Origin: Panax quinquefolius
Taxonomy: Eukaryota; Streptophyta; Magnoliopsida; Apiales; Araliaceae
Length of the DNA: 64,000 bases
Assembly: GCA_020205615.1 (NCBI GenBank)
Contig: CM035170.1
Coordinates: 9,356,311-9,420,310 of the forward strand
Direction of reading: 5' to 3'
Each line of letters opens with the position of its first letter. Within the stretch, counting starts at the first letter, position 1. Made by a program: the position numbers and the translations under genes. Of this stretch, positions 36,434 through 47,600 are shown piece by piece. The notes under the pieces are model-generated. The model searched no databases, was not told the DNA's origin, and saw only the letters and a list, made by a program, of their open reading frames with translations.

Positions 36434-36645
36434 TATTTGTTGCTGTATTTTATATGACATTGTAATAATTTGAGTATTAATATTGTCATATTATATATGT
36501 TATAATATTTGTTTTGAAACTCATAGCTTATGTTTTGTCGTATTTTACACGACAGTTCATTTGTTGTAATAAAAAAGTTCGCGTCAGTAGTGTTATTTTT
36601 GGCGACTCAGAATGGGTTGTGTGGATCTATTTTGGGGGCGTCACA
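36434..36645 (+). repeat. LTR C, 3' end resumed after element A
   Basis: The sequence continues LTR C across the TGAAA duplication and ends GGCGACTCAG...CTATTTTGGGGGCGTCACA. No primer site follows, so C is a 3' or solo LTR. Confidence 0.85.
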
Positions 36646-36910
36646 AGAGGTGTCAGTAATGATGTAGAATAAATATTGTTATTTATATTTGAATTAAAAG
36701 AGTTTAATTCATTATAACTAATATTAGAATGATTCTAGTTTATTTATTCTACTACCGGTATAATATTGAATATAAATAGTCACACCATAAAAGATAAATA
36801 TTATTTTAGAAACAATTAACTTGATAATAATAATTTAGTATTTGGAGAAATACTAATATTTATAAGTAAGTATTTGGAGAAATACTAATTATAAATTAAT
36901 AAAAAGAGTC

Positions 36911-36960
<50 letters not shown>

Positions 36961-37395
36961 AATAATTTACTTCCTAAATAACTCGGGAATTAAATTAAAA
37001 CCCTAAGTCCTAAAGAGTTTAGGAGGAAGAAAAGTCTATATAAGATGTCTTATGATAAATTAAGGTTTGACACAACTATGAGTATAAAGATACTTCAGAA
37101 TAATTCTCTATAACCTAAGGAGTTAGGAGAGAGAGAGAATTAGGGCTAGCCACCCAAGATTTGGAGAACCCTAAATTTACTTATTCAATTAATACTCTCT
37201 TGGTGGATTTGATTGGATGATTTGAAGAAACAAGGAGGAACAAAATATTGGAACTTGAAGATCAAAGTTGATTTATCTTCGTAAAGATATATCTTTTATC
37301 CCTCATCGATTAATAATATTGTATCAAGATGATATATCCTAGGATTGCTGGAAAAAAAATTTAAATATGATTTATGTCATGCTTCCTCTTTATAT
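36646..37395. other. AT-rich intergenic DNA with a TTA microsatellite
   Basis: I see no gene. A TTA/ATT run of about 16 units lies at 36911-36959. TATATAAGATG-like and GAGAGAGAGAG stretches near 37030-37140 suggest old element sequence. Confidence 0.5.
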
Positions 37396-37429
37396 CACTA
37401 CTACAAAAACAGTAAATAAATAACGCGAA

Positions 37430-37715
37430 AAAAACGTTGTGATTTCAGTCAGAAAAAACGTCGTGGTTAAGGATGTCATCTATTTGACACCTTTACACAA
37501 CGTTTTTAAAACGTTGTAGTTAAGCACATTACACAACGTTTTTTCGAGAAAAAAAACGTTGTAAATTTATTTTTCATAAATTAACAGATGCTTAAAAACG
37601 TTGTAGAAGGTATGATTCCACAACGTTTTCTGGATAAAAACGTTGTAGTTTAATATATCAAACAACGTTTTTAACCAATTTATACAATATTTTTAAAATG
37701 TTGTAGATAAAGAAA
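37430..37715. repeat. Subterminal ACAACGTTTT inverted repeats
   Basis: Repeated pairs such as ACAACGTTTTTAAAACGTTGT (first at about 37498) alternate in both orientations. In CACTA elements such motifs bind the element's DNA-binding protein. Confidence 0.8.
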
Positions 37716-38223
37716 AAAAAAAGTTATGATTCACCTATATTACCAATGCACCTACAATATGCTAATGCCATGATATATAGCTAAAAGGTCTAAATTCTCA
37801 TTTAATTTAAAACCAAAATATATCAACCATTCAAAATACATTCCAATAATATCATTTGTTTACGGTTTCAAATGTCTCGAGAAATTAAAAAATACAAGTC
37901 AACCAGTCAATGTCCACATGTAATTTGAAAGGACAGCAAAATTCAGAGATAGGTTCAACTCAACAGATATTCATCCCAATTCAAAACTGAACCTAGAAGT
38001 ACGGCTTCTACATATTCAGATGCTGATTCCTCATCCTCCATGCTAGTTCTTATACAAATGGCTTGATCAACATCAGAAGAAACATGTTCTTCAAAATGGA
38101 TTTGCAATTGTTGGATTCCTGTTGCAATTGAAATGTTTCAAGTAAATTACTTTAGCGCTAAAGAAACAAAATTTACAAAAATCACAAGATAAATTATAGA
38201 AGACTCTAGTCATGAAAGCCTAC

Positions 38224-38409
38224 CAGTTTTTGATTTGGTTCTTGAAGGGCTGATGTCCTCTCGGAAAATAATGGTTCAAGAACAGATATGGGACTTGGCC
38301 GCTCTGCTCTATCAACGCAACTGCCATAATATTCAACTTCCCTGGTGACTGAGGGGCTTGGCAGGGATAGCGGTGGAGAAGACAAGTACACATCATCTTC
38401 AATTAAATC
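38224..38409 (-). pseudogene. Captured exon, probably from a DUF4378-family protein gene
   Basis: A 186-base exon with acceptor TTTTGCAG and donor CTG/GTAGGC encodes 62 residues. The stretch RPSPISVLEPLFSE is typical of the SPVSVLEP motif of plant DUF4378 (LONGIFOLIA/TRM-like) proteins; the rest is Ser/Pro-rich. The catalytic or binding role of the source protein is not defined by this fragment. The family assignment rests mainly on one motif. Confidence 0.5.
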
Positions 38410-39389
38410 CTGCAAAATAAACAACGTGAAGGTTGTTATACCATGTGAAGACTGAAGGAGCATGGGTCCGCTCCCTTCCACGGAGGGATTACTAGTTTCA
38501 ATTTCTGCAGTTTTTAATGATAAGGGATAATTATCAAATTAATAGTAATTTTGGCATATAACCAGTGAGCAACAATACTTTTAACCTCCGCCAAAAAGAA
38601 AAATTATTAAAAAAAGCACAAAACAGTAGTTTACCTTTTTCACACATTTGGGACATTTGAAACTGAATAATCTTCTACCATTATACAATCACATTAGATT
38701 CAATCACATTAGATTCAAATTGATGCAATATAAACTGAACAATAACGATGGGACACTAAATTAATTTTAAAACTTATAAATCATCTAATTTTCTAATTTA
38801 TATATTGGATGGCAACCTCCGATTGCTGGGCTGGGCTGGGCTGGGTGTGTACTAATTTTCTTACTAGTTGGCTAGTGGATTTGTTTTGTTGGAAGCTTGC
38901 ATAGTTTGTTGTGTGCTGACAACTTGGGTTTGTTACTACTATTTCGGCATATGCAATTCAAGAAAAGCATATGGCACTTTAGTCACTTTATGTGCTAGCA
39001 ATGCAAAATTGCAAACAAGGAAATTGAACTGATAATTGATAATAGGAGCAGCAGCTCAAAACAGAGCGAGCAAACGTTAGAGAAATCCAAAACTTTTCCA
39101 CAACAAGATGAGTGCGCCCCAAAACCCATCCCACATTACAACATCTCATCAACCTATCTTAGGTAATACTTTTTACTTTTTCACAAATTTCCTGTTTTCC
39201 CCTAGGAACTAAATCTCTACCCGCCAAATTAAAGAACCTCGTCTCTCAGCCCTGCTAATTAGTACTAACAACTAAGTTAAAGCTTGGTGGGTCAGATGAG
39301 GGTCAGCTTAAGTTAAAATGCCACAAACAAGAGCTGAGAGGTTAACATTAGGTGGATGGTATTTGTTGAGAAAGTTAACTATCTTGTCA

Positions 39390-39554
39390 AGGTTAATAGG
39401 TTTGGTGAGGCCAGAGGAAAATCTCGGCTGGTGGTGGCCATAAAGGCACCGGAGACATGGAACCAGAGGTATCAACACTACCTGCTGCATTGCTGGATTG
39501 GAGGTGATGGAAGAGGTTGTGGTGATAGTACGGATATATTCTAATACAGAGATG
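39390..39554 (-). pseudogene. Possible further captured exon, origin unknown
   Basis: The minus strand has an AG acceptor near 39542, then a moderately GC-rich open stretch (SSNAAGSVDTSGSMSPVPLW, then PPPAEIFLW). I do not recognise it. The contrast in composition with its surroundings suggests exon origin. Confidence 0.25.
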
Positions 39555-39751
39555 ACATAATCCTAAAGAATGAGAATATATGAGCAGCATGCACTGATAC
39601 ATATATTTCCTTCTTGCATAGATAGGGACATTCAAAGATAAATACAAATACATATAAATGATCATAGTTTAGGTGATTAAAATCAATGTAATAAACTGAT
39701 CGAGCACATACTACACTAAACAGAATAGATGCATTATAAATTGAAGCTTAC

Positions 39752-39916
39752 CACTATTTGCTGTAATCCAGTTACACCTGTTGAGGCCTTCACCATTGGG
39801 ACTGATCATACTTAGTTTTTGCATGTATTTAGCCACTGTTGGAACACCTCTTTTTTCACGTGGTACAATCAGGGGAAGCGCTGCTGCAATCTTCTGATCC
39901 AGTGTGGAAGAATAAT
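39752..39916 (-). pseudogene. Captured exon of a DNA-3-methyladenine glycosylase I gene
   Basis: A 165-base exon with acceptor CTTCACAG and donor AGTG/GTAAGC. It encodes YSSTLDQKIAAALPLIVPRE and ends NRCNWITANS, the conserved N-terminal block of plant TAG-type glycosylases, which normally continues DPxYxxYHDEEWG. The enzyme excises 3-methyladenine from DNA; the catalytic helix region is not present. The exon stops exactly at the donor, so genomic (unspliced) capture is likely. Confidence 0.72.
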
Positions 39917-40392
39917 CTGTGAAGGAGGAACTATGGTTATATTTATGTATATGACTATACAACAGATGCAATAAAGAAAACTAATAAGAGAAAAAGTGAA
40001 CAAAGTGCAAAAGGCCTAATAGAGATATAGTTGCAAAACGAAGAGGATGAATTTATGGACTTATGACACAGTTGTTGGTGAAACCCAACCTCCAATTTAT
40101 AAGCAAATAGGTATTCCCTCCATTACAAAATTAGAGATATAGTTGCAAAACAACAACTTTTAAGGAAATTATATTTCCTAACTTCTCCCAAACATTAGCT
40201 AGAAATGTATTAGTAGTGGCATGATAACTCAATCAACAAAGAATAAAAGTAATGACATGTTAACAATTTCAATGTCACTTTATAGTCCATGAATAGAAAT
40301 GAATCTCTAAAGACCAAAAGAATCAATTACTACAATTTAGAGTGTGTAGAAGAATCTGAAGAGTAGAATATTATCATAATAGTTCTCAAAAC

Positions 40393-40540
40393 CTGTTGAG
40401 AAGGAGCACGAGAATAAATGAGGATCACTTTCAACATTACTTCCAACCTTTTGGCTGGGGTATTCTGATTTTCCACTTAACAAATCCCAAAATTGTTCAG
40501 ATTCTGAGCCTTCCTTTTGTGGTTTGGACTGCATATCTGG
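40393..40540 (-). pseudogene. Captured villin exon 2 of 2
   Basis: A 148-base exon with acceptor TACTTGCAG and donor CAACAG/GTTTTG. It encodes MQSKPQKEGSESEQFWDLLS then GKSEYPSQKV and ESDPHLFSCSF, a clear match to the gelsolin-repeat linker of plant villins (actin-bundling proteins). Both splice sites are preserved. Confidence 0.85.
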
Positions 40541-41054
40541 CTGCAAGTACAGAAAATGATAAATATAATAAGAAAACCTTCTTTAGACCAAGATAAACTG
40601 TCTTCTAAAAACATGTCAGTGACTTAAATGAAATGCCAGAGAAAGGGTGAGTGCATTTCTTGTAGTGAACCTTATTACCCATTGCTTGTCCCTATCTATT
40701 AAGAATGGACTGGGTATTGACTAATTTTTGCATTATTTGCTGAAGGTGGCTGCTGCCCTTTGGGTCAAACCTGCATTCTTATTCTTAGTATATCCCAGAC
40801 AATAATATATTCATACACTAAGCAATGGTCTCTTCTGTAGTAAATGAGGGTTCAGATGACGTGTTCAGCCTATTACAATTTAGTGGTTCATGAACCAACA
40901 AAATATTAAACATGCATAGACAGTGAATAATCAGTCTGTTGCACTTCTAACCATGAAAAAACAGTTGTATGGAAACACAACTCTTGTTCAAATGAAACTT
41001 TATGGAGCTATAGCTTTTACAAACGGACGAAAAAAATCTAAAAATTTATCAGAC

Positions 41055-41160
41055 CTTTATCATATCCATCTGCCTCTCAACAAGTTCCTGGTCCTCTGAG
41101 GTTGTAAGATTTCCCAACCACGTAAAGACAGAGGGGCCGTTATGTAATATGTATCCAAAC
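41055..41160 (-). pseudogene. Captured villin exon 1 of 2
   Basis: It encodes HNGPSVFTWLGNLTTSEDQE then LVERQMDMIK and ends at donor AAG/GTCTGA. This is the villin segment immediately before the one at 40393-40540, so order and orientation of the parental exons are kept. The acceptor is not obvious, so the upstream limit is approximate. Confidence 0.8.
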
Positions 41161-41523
41161 GAATGAAAATATGTTGAATTGATATATCCGTCTCAGATCA
41201 TGTCGTATCCCGTATTGATACATATGTGCTTCTTAGATTAGGGGAAACAGGCATATTAAGCGTAAGGGTCAGATAACATATGCGATCCTAAAATAGACGG
41301 GAAAAGGAACAGATCTAACAATCCACCCATGGAGTGAGAAATTATGTTGACAATTCTGCCAGAAATACAATAAAAGCAGGCACAAATAATAGACCCTTCT
41401 AATTTATAAACAAGTTCATCAGCACATCAACCGAGTAGATTTTCAATATAGAAACAATTAACTAAGGATCACTGTGTTCAAAATTAACTTCAAGAATTTA
41501 TGAATCAGATGAAAGTAAATTAC

Positions 41524-41651
41524 CTATTGCTTTGCCGGAAGTCATAACCAAATCCAAACAATGTGGTTCCTTTCTTATAGCCACATCCAACAAGCATATC
41601 AATCCTATCATGAAAATGGTATACATCAGTCAGATGCATACATTTTATAAA
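41524..41651 (-). pseudogene. Captured LCAT4-like exon 2 of 2
   Basis: A 128-base exon with acceptor TTATTGCAG and donor AATAG/GTAATT. It encodes HLTDVYHFHDRIDMLVGCGY then KKGTTLFGFGYDFRQSN, a strong match to plant lecithin:cholesterol acyltransferase-like 4 (a phospholipase A/acyltransferase). The serine-lipase motif that follows in the full protein is not captured. Confidence 0.85.
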
Positions 41652-41860
41652 CTGCAATAACAACACATGTGGATATAATTGACCTGTTTCAAAATGAACA
41701 CTCAAGTTTGGTTTCTGATTGACATTGCATTTGCATTAAAATAAATAAATAAATAAAAAGATACAACAAATGGAGCTTCAAAACATAAAACAGGTGGCGT
41801 GCAATGTGAAGCACTTAATGATAATAATAGAAACAATTTAGACAAAACTACCAAACTTAC

Positions 41861-41952
41861 AAAAGAGGGATCTAAAATATCAATTGCATAAAGTCCATAA
41901 TCATCTTGAGGGACTGCAACTTCTATGCTATCATCTAACGATTCTGTATAAC
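41861..41952 (-). pseudogene. Captured LCAT4-like exon 1 of 2
   Basis: A 92-base exon with acceptor GTTTTTCAG and donor TTTT/GTAAGT. It encodes YTESLDDSIEVAVPQDDYGL then YAIDILDPSF and joins in frame to the next LCAT4-like exon. The source family normally has Trp in DPSW where Phe is seen here. Confidence 0.82.
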
Positions 41953-42059
41953 CTGAAAAACCAAAAACAAACAAATAATATCAGCATAAATTGACTAAAC
42001 CAAGTAAACACAACACAAAACATGTAACTAATATTTATAACAGACCCACACTGCCGAAA

Positions 42060-42250
42060 ATCAAACTAAGCCACAACAGAGCTCCGGCCTTGCCGCCGAC
42101 CTTGAAATCGGGAAGCGTGATTCGACGGCGGTGAGAGCTTTAAAGGAGGTCGCGGCGTGAAGAGAGAATCGGCAGGGCAGCGGTGAGGGTTTTTAACCTA
42201 GCTTTGAGATCGGGCAAGGATGATTGAGCTCTGAGATTTGCGAGGAAGAC
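42060..42250 (-). other. GC-rich stretch at the upstream end of the captured exons
   Basis: The composition is unlike its AT-rich surroundings (CGGCCTTGCCGCCGACC, GGTCGCGGCG). It could be the element's own promoter/5' UTR or another captured 5' exon. No convincing reading frame was found. Confidence 0.35.
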
Positions 42251-42296
42251 TTAAAAACGTTATGATTTAACCTAACTTAAAAACGTTATGATTTAA

Positions 42297-44635
42297 CAAC
42301 ACCAAAATATGCTCAATTTAACCTGGGTTTAAGGTTGGTATTTATGAATAATAGTTGAGTGTGCCTTTGACGAAAAATATGATGTGTAACAGTTTTAAGG
42401 TATGTTTTTTTCTTTGGATCTTGTATGTTAGTTTTTCTTTACACGTAAACACTAAAATATCACGTCATTAATATGATGTGTCGGCCTAATTAAATGGAAG
42501 TGAAAAAAATCAAATATTTAATTATGTTATTGGAAAAAAAATAACCATCACCAAAGTGAAAAAAATTAAAAGTTCGGGATAATGATAATGTACCAATGTG
42601 GTTGCTTTATTACAAACTAAACTAACACTCTGTTTTTGAGTTTTGGGCGAAAAAAAAAAAATAAAAAATTTAAATTAAAACAGAAAAGAAAATAATATAA
42701 AATTTGAAATTTTTCTTTGTGTTGTTTTTAAGTTTTTAATAGAAAAGAATAAAAAATTTATAAAAAAAATCTTTTCTTGCGTTTTTGAGTTCCAATGAAA
42801 AGAAAAGAAAAATAACACTTTAACAAATTTACCCTTCTATTAATTATAACCATTGAACCGCGAATAAAAATATGCATTATAAATTTAATCAAATATTTTT
42901 TTTCCATAATCAAATATAAATATCCAAATAAATGTTAAACAAAAACTATTTCTATAAAGTTATTGTCATATCATACTCAAAAGTCATCAAACATAATTTG
43001 AATTATTAATACTAACGGAGGTTATTCATCAAATTCTTTAAGAAATTCAATTTCTTCTCTAATGGTAACCCAAACAATAATAATAAATTCATATTTTTTT
43101 TCACAAAACCATAGACTATCTATATAGAGACAATCTAATAGTAATAAATTAGTTTGAAACATGGTCTCATAGGCATAGCAATTATAATTACAATAAAATG
43201 TCATATTTTAAATATGTACACCGTAAATCATTTAAATAATATATTTGTAAAAAGTCACTAATAATAACATGTTTAATTTCAATCTACTATTTATGATTCA
43301 GAAAAAGAAAATCATTACACCAATCATAACTCATAAAATCTTTAGAAATAAATTGAACAAAAAATCGATATTGAAGAGAAGGTAAAGCAGATAAGCAAAT
43401 AGATGTATTTAAATTGTTCAAGACAGTATGAGAACTCGTTCACGACAACAAAAAAGTCGTTCGCGCCCAAAAATCTCTTTTTAGTATATAAAAATAAATC
43501 GGAGACATGAGTTATAATTTAAAATTTATTATATTGAAAGTTAAAGATAATATAAAAATTATAAAAATATTATGAAAAACTTTAGCTGACAAAATGGCCA
43601 ACTTTTAATTTTTTTTTTTATATTTATTAAAAAAATAAAAAAAATAAATTTTTTATCCATTTCTTTTCTTTTTTTCTCTATTTTAAAACTCATAAGCAGA
43701 CCGTAAATTCCTCCTGTAATTTCCCGTCCCAACTCCCACAAGCAAAAGCAAGCAACCCATCTTCCCCTCCCCTATTTGAAATTGGGCCCCACTTGAGTCG
43801 TTGATTTTCAAGAAGGAAGCCAAAGCCAACCTAAGCCACCTGAATCGGGGCCAATTAAAGTAGAAAATTCGAGGTTTTGAATTTTTATCAAACTCGAAAG
43901 CGATAAATTCAGTAATCAAATTCAATTATATTTGAAAAATCATACAAACATTCCGAAAAGCTCCTTATTTATACTTCCCATTCGATCCGTGAACAAACTA
44001 ATATTTATTCAAACTATTCATGTTCTTTAAATTTTTTAAACCAAGTTAAATACCAAGTCATAATAACTTCCTTTTATAATAAATATAATTATAAATTTTT
44101 TTGTTATTTTTCTTAAAAATGAGAAAATATATTTATTATTACATTTTACAAATATAAAATTACAATTAAAATTAAAAAAGGTAAAATAATAACTAATTAT
44201 CCTAATTTAATTTAAATTTATATATATTATAAGAGAATATATTAAACATCTAATGGAATATGTATTAATCAAATATGTATCGATCACAATCAAAAATTCG
44301 AATTATTTGAATCTTAAACGATTCAAATATAACTTTGCTCGTAAAATGCTCAAATTTAGATGATATTATTAACGAGAATTCAAGTCTATCTCGTATTTTT
44401 GAGCCTGAATCAAGGTCGAACTGTGTTCGGTCGAACTGTGTTGGCTCGTATTCCCAAGAAGCAAGCCAAAGCCAACCTGGCCACCTGGAAGCGGGGCCAG
44501 TGCCACACTCTTCTTCTTCGTCTTCTTCATCTTTCTACCTCTTCTAAATTTGTGCATTTAATCCTCCAGATAACCTGCGAAAGAATTCTAGTATTCAAAA
44601 AGTCAAAGTTTTACCATTCACAGGCCAAAGAAAAC
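42297..44635. other. AT-rich DNA upstream of the KIAA0930-like gene, with duplicated 46 bp block
   Basis: I see no coding sequence. A block AAGCCAAAGCCAACCTAAGC.. at about 43808-43853 recurs at about 44453-44500 with a few changes (AAGCCAAAGCCAACCTGGCC). GGTCGAACTGTGTT is repeated twice at 44414-44441. A CT-rich stretch (44503-44545) is typical of a plant 5' UTR. Confidence 0.6.
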
Positions 44636-47600
44636 ATGCTGGGTGAGGGTCGGGAAACCCCTTCTCGGTGAGACTTTAAATTCTTTTAGTTTATCGATTC
44701 AATCTCCTTCTCTGTTCAATTAGGGTTTATATCTGAATCGCAATTGTGAAATTTCTATAGAATGTAAAGGTTTAGAGTGAATTTAATCATTTGAAGTACT
44801 TGCACTGATTGAATTTCACAATATCAATTGGCACAAATCGCAAAGTGATCATTAAAGCATAAATTCAGGAACTTTAGTCGGCTTATATTTAACTTGTAAT
44901 TATGGAATGAAGCACACATTTTTGTGTTCACAAGAATTTTGGATCTCTGTTGTGTTTTAGTAACTATCATATGAGAATTATATTTGAATGGTTGCTGAAA
45001 TGTTTAGACATGAATATCTACGCTGCGTGTAAAGCTTCTCAATGCGCCTCACTTATTTTTCACGGAGTTACCTGAAATTCCACTTGTGACCAGTCTTTAT
45101 CTTGGTAAAACAATAGGACCCAACTTTTTAATTGAGTTCTAAAATGTCCTTTGAAGTATCAGCATGTGCAATAATTTGAGTAGATATGATTAGGTGAATT
45201 AGCATTTCCCCCCTTTTTTTTAAATTTATTTTTAAATAACGGGACTTATGTTCTAATCTAATAGTTTGATTATTGTGCACTGTTGGTTCAACAGGTATGA
45301 ATTGTTGAATGTGGTTAAGAAACACTCAAACTTAATTGGGCAAACCACAGTTGATGAGCAGGATGCTTCTGATGTTGAAATGGACTATCGCTTTTGGCGT
45401 GATGTCATGAATTTGTACTTTGTTCTTGGAAGGGAGTCGAGGAAACGACAGGATGATGATCTCATATTCTTCGTTAGAAAGATGGTATTGCTTTTTTCCC
45501 TACTTTGGTGTTTCGATTAATGATTGCATGAGGTTGTATTTGATTATGCATTTTTTGCTTGCAGAACTTTCGTGGGCATGGTGCCAATGACAATTTGGAG
45601 GACAACTCCCCTTACTTTGTACGCAGGTGGGCATCTAAGGTAAAAGCAGCTTGAGGACAAGTTGATTTCTCATGTATGTTTACTGATACAAGTTCTGGTG
45701 TTGATGTCTTTAAACTTAAATCTTTCTAAATTTGGCTATATACTTTCTTAGAACTTTTCATAATATAATTTTAATGTTAAAAATGGTCCTTTTTTACTTT
45801 TTTTTTGTAGTGTGTTTTTGCCACAATTATATCTATACTTCAGAAGTAGAATGGAGTACTAAGTGATGAGCCCTCTAAGCTGTTGATTGTCGAGACTGAA
45901 GATGCAAAAAATTGCCAATTAAAGTCGGTGATAAAGCTAATATCTCTCTGTCCAGCTTTTGAAAACAAATAAATTTTGTTTTCAATAATTAAGAGAATGA
46001 CTACCAAATTGTAAATCATACTGTGTATCAAAAATTCCCGATCGTAGATCATATAGTAGTATACGAAAAGACTTGCAAAACACAATAATTATAGAATTAA
46101 ACATATAAAGAACTCACTTTATTGGACAATTTAGTATATTAGTTTAAGTGTAATGTTAAAATAGTCAAACAAGCATATAAACAAACTTTAGATATTCCAT
46201 TTATAGTTTGAGAGATTAAACTAGAGGCTTATTAATAATTAATACCCGTTCTGTTATGAAATATTAGATCAAGTTTGACTTTTCAAAGTCAATTCGACAT
46301 ATTTTCAAACTCAAATTTGATTCATTTAACTTGATTACATTAAATCTTGTATTTAGTAGTACTTTTTAATTAGTTTATAATTTGCATAATTGTATTGTCT
46401 AAAATCAAAAGAATTCATATCAATTTTGAATTTGAGAATATCTCAATTTAACTTCAAAAAGTCAATTATGGTCCTATATTTTGGTACAAAGGGAGTGTTA
46501 TTTAATTCATATTTATTAAGGAACAAGAGAAATATAACTTACCTTTTAACTTATAAGTATAAACCCAAAGCGAAATAAACCCCAATTTGCAAAATTTAGA
46601 TCAAAAGAAAACTTTAAAACTATTTGTTTATGTCTACATATGAGAATGAGACATGAAAAAGAAAGTGGAGGCAAAGGCTTTTAAAACCTATAAGAAATCC
46701 TAAAAACCTTTTAAGACGAGTGAACATCTCTTATGAGAAAAAGGGCATTAATGTATTATTTTAACTCGTATAAGGTTTGTTTCTAACTTAGAAATGTTTC
46801 AATCTCATTGTAAATCTATTTGTATCGTAGAATACGTGCGTTGTATCATAAAATACGACTCACTTTCACTTTCAAACACACTACCTAGCAATATTGTATC
46901 GGTTTTCTATCGTATCGTATTGTATGAAACATATCGTATATCATACGATACTCACAACTATGATCACTACTGGTAAAACTATAATATGTGATACAACAAT
47001 AATGTACTATTTGTAATATATAAATCGCTACTGGAACTTTATACTGATTAAGGTGGTGTTTGATAAAAATAAGTAATTAATATCTAAATGGTTAATATAT
47101 CTGAATAAGTTAGACCATTTGAGTGAAAATAGCATTTGAACTTAAAAAGTTGTTTGGTAACTAAAAAGTATAAAATATCTAAATGACTTTTAAATTTAAA
47201 AATATCTCAAATTGACTTTTCAAAAATCAATAATGATTTTAAAATTAAAATTTGGAATGGAGGGAGTACAATATTTATATAGACTCCATAGATTTAATTT
47301 TTTTATTAAGAGGCAACTCTTAATGATTTAGATTTATATCTTCCTCTTACCGATTAAGAGATGATAAGAGGCAAAAATTTTACCAAACAACTTTACCCTC
47401 TTATCGAATCAGATGTGAAGTTGTTAAGAAGTATTAAAGGGTAAACAAATACCACCTAACTAAATAAAATCTGTCTTATATCTTATGTTCTTGTTCACCA
47501 GTTGGATAACTTAGTGGATGAGAATACAATAGTTGTGGATTGGAGACGCTCATTTTACTTGAACCTAATTGGCCACACTTCGTTTAGTGTGACAGTGGCG

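Larger units (their letters stand above)
37396..42296 (-). mobile_element. CACTA-like transposon carrying fragments of several host genes, right end not found
   Basis: The left end starts CACTACTACAAAAACAG at 37396. It is followed by roughly ten inverted copies of ACAACGTTTT / AAAACGTTGT within 300 bases, the layout of CACTA subterminal regions. Near 42250-42295 two copies of AAAAACGTTATGATTTAA resemble the other subterminal side, but no matching CTACAAAAA-type inverted terminus is visible after them. Between these lie at least six exon-like fragments from four unrelated genes, all minus strand, and a GC-rich stretch (42060-42250) upstream of them. No transposase was recognised. Confidence 0.62.

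Noticed and set aside
41524..41952. An intact LCAT4-like gene
   Set aside because: Only two exons are present, and the sequence before and after switches to villin and unknown sequence. The lipase active-site exons are missing.
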